Assembly (NCBI RefSeq): GCF_041146795.1 | Contig: NC_135168.1 | Coordinates: 15,614,131-15,678,130 of the forward strand | Length of the DNA stretch: 64,000 nt | DNA from: Maylandia zebra | Lineage: Eukaryota; Chordata; Actinopteri; Cichliformes; Cichlidae | Direction: 5' to 3' | In this document: in pieces, positions 35,731-64,000 of the stretch | How the letters are laid out: every line of letters starts with the position of its first letter | Position numbering within the stretch: the first letter of the stretch is position 1 | The notes under the pieces: generated by a model | Database searches by the model: none | The model's input: the letters and a program-made list of their open reading frames with translations, nothing else | What the model was told of the DNA's origin: nothing | Position numbers and translations under genes: made by a program

Positions 35731-38700
35731 GATAACAAATGCTATGTTCTATTTGTACAGTTTTAATTAGATATGGGGTTTTGGATAACAGGTTTTAAAT
35801 TCAAAAAAGTAAAGTAAGCATCAGATGTTTTGGGGGGTTTTTGGCTTCTTGTCATTGGCTATCAGTGGATACAATCGATGACATTTCATTACTTAACAAG
35901 TGTGGACAAAACATAAACTTGAAACTTAAAAGTGTTCACAGCTAATGACTTGAGAATAACACAGTGCAGTGTATCTAGTTAAGTAAGTAAAATTAGTGTA
36001 ACTTTTTCTCTTCTTTAAGACCTCTCTTTTGAGAAATGTAGCTTTCTGATGGATTAAACAACATAATTGTGTCTTCAGGTTTCCAGTTTGAAATCTCTGT
36101 GTTGTGTGAGTGTTGAGTTCTGAATTTTGCCATTGATGAGTTAAGCTAGAAGTGTGCAAGTAGCTTTGGCTAGGCTGCTGAATAAGACTGCTACAGCATG
36201 TGCATCAGCTTGGTGGGCTTTGTCACTTTTAGCAATCTAAGGAGTTAATCCTACTTCCACGAGGAACAGGTATTGATTTTGAAATTTGGGGAGTTTCACC
36301 TGTTTGCTCATTTTTGGGTCTTGGACCCTTTTTTGCATAGGTGTCTCCAGCATCATTGTCTTTTTAGGGTTATTATTGTGTGGTGGATACCTCTCTGTGA
36401 CCCAGTATTAATGTTCTAACCTGCAGTGACCTTCCTAGAAATGTAACTACAACTTGGTGTCAATAAAGCCAGCTTGATTATAAATGCTGGCAACAGTGTT
36501 GGACACTTGCATAGGCAATGTAGTAGGTGAAATACAAATTTGCCACAGAATTAATAAATTATCCATTACTACAACATCCCTGTTGATGACATGACAGTCT
36601 CAAGATGCTATTTTATTTATAAGGTGGTGTAAATCAGCTGTGGTGTAGCCTGACACCTTGGAGCCTATGCAAGTAGTTAGCATTGGTATAGCATTTCCCT
36701 TATTATGCTCACATTGGTGCCTGCTTTTTCTCTGTTACAGTAAGCTAAACTGTGTTGCTGTTGCCTTTGCTATACACCACTGCATTAACTTGATGTACAA
36801 ACCTGTGGAACATACTCCAATTAATTCACAATCATTTTATTTTGGATAGGAAAAAATACAAATCTATGAAGAAATATCATTAAAAATGTATTTATATGTA
36901 TTGTGAAGCATTGTTTATTCCTAAAGCGATACAAAAACGAGTCCCTTGCATCTTCTGTTACTTACAGTGTCAGTGACTCGATTGCCCCCTGTTGCCCCAA
37001 TTCAGAAGTAATACAAGATAAATTGACACTCGGCCCAATTTCATCTTTACTTGAACACTGATCTGCTGCTGTTTAGAGTGGTGGCCTAACCTATCTGTCA
37101 GCCCTAATGGAGCCCAATATATAGATAAGTGTGTCTTGCCACGAAAATCAATATCGATGTGGCCCCTGATGGTTTTTGAGTTGAAGTGCTTTGTTTTCTG
37201 CCATTGCCTTGAAACAAAGAGGCTGTGGGTCCGTCTATTAACAATTCCCAGTCAACCTTGAGACAGACTTGCAGACTGAGATAGAGGTAGAAATAGAAAT
37301 AGACAGATGGAGTGATGGTGAAGGGTGGCGGCATTCGCGCCGACATCACTAGAGCATTAGATTTGGTGGAGGATAGAAAAGCACCATCAATGGACCACAG
37401 AAGGCCTTCAAAGAAGAATGATGACAGTGATGGGGTGTAACAGAAAGACAGAATGGCCAAAATAGTCTTTCAGTGGAGAGGAAATTATGTCATGTGTGTT
37501 TTGCTATAAAAACAAATACAAATAAATGTCAGTGCTAAAGGAAGTTATTGACACAGTGTACATTTATTTAAATATGCCTTTATTGATAAAAAAAAAAAAA
37601 AAAGCAAGTTTCATCTTGCAAATTTCTAATTCCAGTTATAGCCCATAGCTGCTGAAAATAATATGCAATCCGAGTTAGGTACAGTTTTAATGAAAATGTT
37701 GAATGTTGGTCTGTTAACATAATGACTGCATTTTATTCTTTTTCTTTTTTATACTAATTAGAATCTAAAAAAATGAACATAAATCCTAAAATACCTTCCC
37801 TTTCCAAACCACAGTATATATCAGTCAGTCGTTCAGCAGTGTTTTTCTCTGTTTTTAATTATAAACTCTGCAAAGAAGAGAGTTGCCTCTAACTGTAAAG
37901 AAGATAAGATATCATCCCTTTCCAAACCACATTCAACTTTAATTTATTGACCATTCAGCCCATTTGAGTTTATTGCCCTCTTATTTCTTAGAATATAAAT
38001 CATGGAATCATAAAATTTAGACAAAAATAACCACAGTTTAATGTAAAAATAATCAAAATAAAATATTTAAAATGATCACAATTAAGGGTTGTTTAGTGGT
38101 GCAGTGTCATGGCAGTTACATGGCAGTTCTTTGTACTGTGACACATTAGTTATTTATATCAAAAGGAGCTCAATGTCCGTTTTTTTGCTTAAATCTTGAA
38201 ATTATGTGATCATGAAGCCTGCTGCACTGAAACTGAGACAGCTGGATGTCAAAATACAACACACTGATGGGAAAACCTCAAATACACTAATACTCTATAA
38301 GAAAAAATGGAAGATGATTTTTAAACAGCACTGTCCTTTTACTGTAAAAAATAGCTAACAGTTACTGTTCATTTCTCCTATAACTACCTCAAGTCAATGA
38401 AATTTACAATGTTCACATATATAACTGCAATAGTAACCTTAACCCTCTCCTATATGAAACATTTAATAATTTGATGAAAAGGCTACAAAAAGGCATCTAC
38501 ACCAGTTGATACATGGGAGGAACAAAAGAAAAAACAACTTTTCTACATAGCAGCGAGCCTGAGCAAAGCAAATTATAGTGACTTAAACATTTCAAACACA
38601 AAAATATGTAAAGAGCTAAAATATATAAAACTCGCTGAACTTACTAAAATTAACATGATAATATAGAAATAGTCTCAAAAGTTTTGCAAGTGCAAGGAGA

Positions 38701-39615
38701 ATATGAGTGATCTTTTGGTTAGCTGACACTGATGAGTTTATTCTGATCTATCACATAGCCTGTATACTATGTGATGAACAACAATTAGATGTATTTATTT
38801 TTTGAAGTTTCAACATTTAACTTAATGCACAAAACAATATTTGGGGTAATTCAGAAATGCTGTAATCATAGTATCTGCAGCAAAGGGTCATAAAGACTCC
38901 AGAACTTACTACTGTGTGAACCGACCAAAGTAATTACTGCATTTAGATCAGTGGGAAAGCCATCTGTAAATAGGGTGTGGCTCACAGTTCAGATTTGATG
39001 ACCTTTATGCTTGTGTACTGGTGTAATATCTAAAGAAAAACAAAAGAGTAGCTCTTTATCTAAGATTTATCTCAGTGCATGATGCCTGAACTCTTTACAC
39101 TTGCAGTGAGAGGATCCAGTGGCTCTTGTTTTGTTGTGGAAAAAAAAATAATAGCATGGTTTAGATCCACGTTTCCCCTTAGAGGAAAGTGTCACAGATC
39201 GGTATGGGTTATTCTTTTTTCAGAATTATAACGCCCAGATCACTGAATGGCTTGATGAATCAGTCAAGTGTAAAAATTATATGCCTTGGCCTGTATAGAC
39301 ACTAGGTCTTAACCTAATTTGATGCCAAGGGGACTATTTAGACCGACATGTCACTGATAACAATATTACAGTTGGAACAACATGCCATCCCTCCAGCAGA
39401 GTCTCAGAGACTCAGTGCCGAAATACTGAAGCTGGTTCTGGACCACCTTGCTAAGAAACATGGTCAGTATTTTTTTATTGTTAAACTGCCTCGGCCATAC
39501 TCATCTGAGGAGGCATACTCTTCTCATAAACTATAATGATGATATTTTTATGTTTTTAAACTTTGCGCTTGATATTTTTTGACTTCTCAAACAAACGTAT
39601 ACATTTCTAAAAGCT

Positions 39616-39621
39616 TTTATT
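39616..39621 (-). terminator. egf polyadenylation signal
   Basis: AATAAA on the minus strand, 12 bases after the egf stop codon (39635-39633), within TTAAAAAAATAAAAGC. Such a short 3'UTR would be unusual, so a further site downstream may also be used. Confidence 0.4.
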
Positions 39622-39632
39622 TTTTTAATGTT

Positions 39633-58413
<18,781 letters not shown>

Positions 58414-61082
58414 AATCCTGCACTTTGTCCCTGCTGGTCTTCTTCACTCTTTCTCAAGCATTCCCACTATCAGCACTGGCCCACAAAAATTCTCCAGGAT
58501 TACGTACTGTAGGTTTGTGGACTCTTAGCATCCTTTGTCTAATGCTTTAAAGCTAGTAAGAGAGTGGAGCTTTACATACCCGTGGATGTCACACTAAAGG
58601 GAATGCAAAACCCTACTGAGATAGAGAATAAGGGGGTAATGCTGTCAGTGCAGTGTTGAACCCAGAAAAAAAATGTTTGGATCCTGCTCAGTCCCTACTT
58701 TGGGCCCCTGGGCTGCCAGTCTGTTTTGGAAGCAAAGATTGAAATTCCTAACACCCCCATGGTAAATTTTGCACATGCAAGTCCAGCAATGGTGCAAGAT
58801 CTTCTAGAATTTGCAGTTCAGTGCTCCAACAGAATGTGGGATATTCAAGAAATGAGGCAGGGACGAAAAAAGGTCCCACATGATAACAACTTATTAGCTT
58901 TCTCCCCACCCCCTTACATGTGTGCTTTGTGAATGTAGATAGATATCTGTTTAAGATGGAGGTAGGCAGAGACAAGGAGACAGATGTTGCATGGAAAGTT
59001 GTCAGACAGAATCTTACAATACTGAATTTGTCATTTATTAAGGAACTAAATCAACCTTTGGTATTTTTGAGTCATTCTTAAATGGCATACATACAGTACG
59101 AGTGCAATTTACACATGCCGCATACACAGTAGGTCCTCTGTTTTGTGTCCTGTGTGTGTGAATGAAGAGTCAGTGTGTTATACTGTCATCTCTCGAAGTT
59201 CTTCTGGCTCCCAGAAGGAATGAGCAGAATGAGTAATTTATAGAGAACGGTGGAAGAGAGCAGATTATCCTTAAATTGTTTGTCCTCCTCTTGCCCAGCA
59301 TGACAATTAACAGAGGCCAGGAACTACAACCTCTATTCATACCCAGCATGACTAGGACATTGTCAGGAACAACGTCCTCACTAAAGAGCAGCAGTATGAT
59401 TTATAATGCTGAGAAAGTTGCCTTGTCCCCAGACAAACACACTGAAGGGCACTGACCTTTTCCCACAATTTCACCCTGGGAGGTAAGAATAAAAGTCTAA
59501 TGTTCATAATTACTCTTCAGGTGACAGTGTGTTGGATGACAGTGACACATAGCTATGAATCATCAAGTAGAAACAGTATCTGGGACACGGTGAGAGTGTG
59601 GCTATTATAGCTGTATTAAAAACTAACTCCTGCTTCTGTAAGATAAATGTTGCCAGTTCTGAAGACGAGAATAAAATGATTTTTTTATTCCCACAGGGAG
59701 ATTCTTTTGTAAATTGTAAAACTAAAAACATTAAAAAACATACCATTTTAGTTTCAGTCATAATGCAATGAAAAAAGAATTGATTAAGTGTGATTAAGTA
59801 ACTCCATGGACACAGTGAGGAAGCATCTCTTGTGACATTCAATAAAAGATTTATTCATTCTTAGTCTATGGCTAATTGGGTGGCCAGAACACTGTGTAGA
59901 TGTTGGGAGATATTGGAAGATTTGCAACAGCCTCTTCTGAGTCACAGCATGTAGATGGCCTAACACCACCCTCAGTGAGCTGCCCTGAATAAGTTTATTA
60001 CTGTCACATACTTTAAAGGAGTGGTGCTTCCACAGGAAATACAGTTGCCTCCGGAAGAGGGCTGCAGGTAGTTTGGCCTAGTCCTTTCCTATTTGTACTC
60101 CTGCACCATATTTAGCATTTTCCTCCTGATGGAAAGGGGAGTAGCAGATGTCCTGGATCTTATAAATATTCCTTCACCATAACACGGCCCTTTTTGGCAC
60201 CCTTATTATTGGCTTATTTGTTTCCACGGTCTGATTTATTCCTGTTCACCTGAGCCATCAGGAAACCTTGTCAACAATTTTCAGTATTTTTGTGCATGTC
60301 ACATTCAGTTGGTCTGTCTCAATGTTGTTGTTTTTTCAAGCACCTCAGGTAAATAGCACCTATAACGAAACTAAAGACGTCCCCGATGTCACGTCTCTAT
60401 TGATCTCTTGATTCATCTTTTTGTTTTGTCTGTTTTTTCAGCTGTGTGCTCTCAGCCTTTTTGCCTTACTCTGACAGCTGTCATTAAAACCTTTGCCTGT
60501 TCTAGTCAACCATGTATTCATTTTGCTTGTGAAAAAAAAAAAAACAAGCTATGTCAATGACAGAAGCACAGCTGACATCACAGATTATGCTGGTTACATC
60601 CACACCATAGTAGTGTTCCAGAAAATTCCAATTCCCTTGCTGCAATACATATTTATGTTGCCAGAAAAAGAGAACTATAGTGTGTTACTACATGTTAACA
60701 TCGCTGCTGCATCTGCTCGTGTTTTGTTTTTTGGTAATTCTGTGTCAGTTACACAGGATCAATCTGGTGGTGAAGTAGTTTGTGTATTGCATGCAAAAGC
60801 ATGGCCTTCATAAGGGCAGCTCTATTACATACATAAAGAAAGAAATAAAAAGTAAAAATAAATATAAAATATAAAATATAAAAAAAAAAAACTAAAAAAA
60901 AACCAAATGGGAGTGACTGGAAGTTTTACATCTGACAAAAAGTTATAAAAATACTGCAGTGAAACCTCTAGAAGTACATGATGTAGGGAGCTAAACAAAA
61001 GCTCAGATGCTTGTGTTTGCTTCCATACTAGCATAATCATGTTAATAATAACATAACTGCAAAATAGGAACCAAAATCTTCT

Positions 61083-61096
61083 CCCCCCCCCCCCCC
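61083..61096. repeat. poly(C) run, 14 bases
   Basis: Homopolymer followed directly by an A run. It could be a mutational hot spot or assembly artefact. Confidence 0.8.
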
Positions 61097-61799
61097 AAAA
61101 AAAATGAACAACAATATGGCAATCCTCTTTCTTCTGGCCTTACTGTACAGTTAGATGTAATGTGTCTATTGTTCTTGGCGAGAAAATTCTTCCTTGCATT
61201 AGCCTAATGTAGCCTAATGAACACTTATTGCAACTGCTAATTTGGATTTCAACCTCCAAAGTTACTAAAGACTTTACAAAAGCAAGCATCTTCACTAAGA
61301 GCTGAAAACAAAACCCTCAAGGAGTAATTATCATAATGACAGTCTTTTGTAACACACTAAGTTTAGAAGATATATTGGGACTCAAGAACTGGGAGATATT
61401 ACTTCTTTTTTTTTTGGTTTAAATCTGACAGAAAATGTAAATCTAGAGTTGGTTATTGGCTACAGTTACAATATTAGCCACATTTTATCAGCATATATTG
61501 CCCCTTTATCAAACCCTAGTCTAATACATTGTGAGACACTGTACTAGGAGAAGACACACTATCAAACATTGTGTCTATAAAGCAAATTACTGGCAGAACA
61601 CTGGAGCCATGCTCCAAGACTCTTTAAATGATTCTAGAATTGAATCCTCTTTAAACAAATGGGAGTTTTGTGGTGTTTTCCCACTTGGGGCAGTAACTTC
61701 AACCCAAATGGGTATTTCAGCCTTTTCCTCGAGGTACTAATTCTCTTCCCTGCTCCTTCGTGCTAGACTGCAAGCAACCCCAGTATGAGCTACAGTTCA

Positions 61800-62235
61800 C
61801 TGTTTGATAAATCCATCAGGATCACATCCTCTCCAAAAAGCAAAGAGTTGATCCTGAGGCCACACACTAGATATCTTCCACTACTTGGCTGTGCCTAAAA
61901 ATTCTGTCCATAAGATTTATGAACCAAAGAACCAAACCTTCCGCAAAAAGCAAATAGGTTATCCCGAGGCCGCCAAAGAGAAATGCATCCATAATTTGGC
62001 TACTCCTAGATATTCTGTAAAAGTTCATAAATGTTATGAAAAGAATCTGTGACAAAGTGTAGCCCTGGCAGATTCCAACTCCCACCAGGAACAGATTTGA
62101 CTTGTACTGGAAAAGAAAAACCATACTCTCACTAAAATGGTACAGAAACTGTTGTAGTAGTCCATAACAATGCAACAAATAGCTCATACACCAAAAATAC
62201 CCACCCCAGGACACCCCACCCACTCTGCACATAGT
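61800..62235 (-). pseudogene. LINE reverse-transcriptase fragment with an internal tandem duplication
   Basis: Minus-strand frame 62238-61867: FLVGVGICQGYTLSQILFIT, then FMNFYRISRSSQ, FGGLGITYLLFAEGLVL. This corresponds to F.VxxGLRQGCPLSPILF and FGGLRIxxLLFADDVVL of the RT catalytic region of fish LINEs. The usual F/YADD is FAEG here, so it is catalytically dead. Beyond it the text repeats (INLMDRIFRHSQVVEDI, then a second frameshifted CVASGSTLCF), showing that about 85 bases coding the MDRIxRxSQ...LLFA block are present twice in tandem. Confidence 0.6.
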
Positions 62236-63911
62236 CATATCCCTTCTTTAAGTTCATAAAGCACATGTAGAGTGGTTGGGCAAACACCCATGCACCTTCA
62301 CACATCTCTGAGAGGGTAAAGAGCTGATTCAGTTATCTATGGGCCAAAATAATTTTATTTCTCCCTTATCAGAAGTTACTAACAGGTGGACTCTCTTCTT
62401 CAGTGTGGCTGAGGAGTGTGAATGCCCTGAAGTTAGTGCTTATGCTATACATCAGTTTTAACAGTCCAGTGGTAAAACCTGCTTTTCCAGTGGTGAAGGC
62501 AAATCAATTGCCAGCTTACCTGATGTTGCCTTATCACCTGTGCCAGGTAAGGATGGAGTTGCAAAGGATTTAATCTCTGAATCATTGATTCAAGAAGACA
62601 TCCTGATTTTCTGAAGACATTCATGCAGCCGGTGCAGGATATTGTGTGTTCAGGTGCCACTCGTTGTATGCCTCTACGTTTACCAGACCCCACAACACAT
62701 ATAATAATTTTTACACACCTACACAAAAAGCCTATTCATGAGTATAATATGCCTGGACATAGTGCTGACATTTGCAGTACATCTGCAGTCAACAGGCTAT
62801 AATTCTGCAACCTCCTATTTCTGGTAACGTAGAAGTATCGTAGAAAAACAGGATTTAATCCAGTGACTGTTCAGATCAGAGTAAATGGCAGCTGTGACCT
62901 GTTGATTTTGTCAAAGAAATCTACCTCGGCCTGTTGATAATTGAATTATCACATTTAAAATGTCTTTCTAAACTTTTTAAAAATGTGCACTAAGCATACC
63001 ATACAGACATATATTGTTACATATAGTAATTTAAAGCAAATGTATTAAAATCCATCAACAACTTTTCTTTTCTTTAACCAGTTTGTTAGGTTTTGGAAAA
63101 TTGCTTTGAGATGCGTTCTTCATGTGAAAATTTTACACCTATCTACGCAGATCATATAGTGTAGTAATATGTCCAACTTATAATTCCACAGTTGTTCTGT
63201 TTATTAAAAACAAATGCACAGTGCATTTATAGACAATTAGATACATACATCATGTCATATAAAGTGGCAATATTAATGAGTCCGTTATGTACAAACACAC
63301 TGACAGTACTTTTCTATAAAGGCAACGTTTGGCTTAATGTTTAAAGCCAACATGATCATGGAAATGTTATGGAAAAATCTGGGCTTTTCTCTGACACTAT
63401 CACAATATTCATACCTGACACTTTGCAACTTTGGCATCAAAAAAGACATCAAAGATCATATACAGCTAATTACTTGTATGATATCATTTATAACCATGTG
63501 TTGTGCTGTAGTGACATTTAATTTATTTTGTTATATAAGGCTTTAAAAATAAGGAAATCATAAATATATTGTCTGGGGAAGGTTCTTTAACTATGCTAAA
63601 GCCTTTCAAAATAAATTCATAACCAGAGCTGTTACAAAGGAGTGACAGACCACTTAAAAAATCCTGAATTTAAATAGTAATGGCAAAAAAATGTTTGTTT
63701 GGCACATATCCTGCCCCCAAATAATCTACTTTACAAGAGCCGAACCACTTAAAATCAAGTCAGTCCATGCAACTGTACAATTGAGATTCGGGAAAGTTCA
63801 CTTGAAGGTTTATCTTTGAGAAAAACAATGTAGTTTTAGGGCAGTTACCAAACTTTTAAATTGTTAAAATATACATGCAATGATTCATGCAATTTTTTTT
63901 CTTTCCCATTA

Positions 63912-63937
63912 GTTTAACTAGTTTAACTAGTTTAACT
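63912..63937. repeat. short tandem repeat (GTTTAACTA), almost 3 copies
   Basis: Nearly three consecutive 9-base units in intergenic DNA at the window end. Confidence 0.85.
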
Positions 63938-64000
63938 TGGGAGCTGGTCTTGTTAGCACAAAATAACTGCAATGGAAAGTTACCTGACTACCAAGTAGTA

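Larger units (their letters stand above)
31564..39615 (+). other. elovl6 3'UTR and convergent intergenic DNA
   Basis: It follows the elovl6 stop and runs to the egf end. AATAAA-type words occur at about 31566 and later (for example near 33321 and 33625), so the 3'UTR end cannot be fixed; vertebrate ELOVL6 3'UTRs are long. AT-rich simple repeats (32001-32040, 33819-33881) and a Tc1-like relic (35370-35730) are the only structures recognised. Confidence 0.5.
58414..64000. other. egf upstream intergenic DNA
   Basis: No gene is supported. A TTTAAA-type AT box occurs on the minus strand about 130 bases above the egf start, but I cannot place the promoter. Recognised items: a dead LINE RT fragment (61800-62235), A-rich (60845-60905) and poly(C) (61083-61096) runs, and a three-copy 9-bp tandem repeat (63912-63937). 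Confidence 0.5.

Noticed and set aside
37104-37460. 118-codon minus-strand frame in the elovl6-egf gap
   Set aside because: No family resemblance and no splice partners.
60493-60813. 106-codon plus-strand frame upstream of egf
   Set aside because: Starts in a poly(A)-rich context and shows no domain; not supported.
62445-62726. 93-codon frame with several cysteines
   Set aside because: No recognisable domain, no splice context and no repeat match; probably chance.

Overview
The window is vertebrate nuclear DNA, almost certainly from a ray-finned (teleost, probably percomorph) fish. Genes are intron-rich, the intergenic DNA is AT-rich, and the repeats are the usual teleost mixture: Tc1/mariner, hAT, L2-type LINE, Penelope-like, tRNA-derived SINE, and a large CACTA-type (CMC) DNA transposon. 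The species cannot be fixed from what I can see.

Two ordinary host genes are complete. elovl6 (plus strand, 4 coding exons, 9862-31563, 269 aa) encodes the ER fatty-acid elongase that extends C16 to C18 acyl-CoA. egf (minus strand, 23 coding exons, 58413 down to 39633, 1159 aa) encodes pro-epidermal growth factor: signal peptide, two YWTD propellers, eight EGF-like modules including the mature hormone, one transmembrane helix and a cytoplasmic tail. All exon junctions of both genes join in phase. The genes are convergent (tail to tail), as I recall for human EGF and ELOVL6.

Layout: 1-480 LINE 3' remnant; 1129-8403 a nearly complete 7.3-kb CMC-type transposon with two apparently intact minus-strand genes, an 880-aa C2H2-finger/tnp2-like transposase and a spliced 527-aa SAM-domain protein; 8665-9475 L2-type LINE fragment; 9640-9945 elovl6 promoter, 5'UTR and exon 1; 9945-28600 elovl6 intron 1, holding a Penelope-like remnant, a hAT element nested in a related hAT element, a tRNA-derived SINE, decayed Tc1 copies and one nearly intact Tc1 copy nested in a decayed one; 28601-31563 elovl6 exons 2-4; 31564-39615 elovl6 3'UTR and convergent intergenic DNA; 39616-58413 egf; 58414-64000 egf upstream DNA with a dead LINE reverse-transcriptase fragment.

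The most unusual item is the 1129-8403 element. Its ends (CACTG, TA duplication), subterminal repeats and compact promoter enclose both genes. This suggests that the SAM-domain gene, a type I remember being annotated in fish as SAMD3-like, is the accessory protein of a CMC transposon rather than a host gene. I see no sign of a bacterial-style operon, CRISPR array, or other defence or biosynthetic system.
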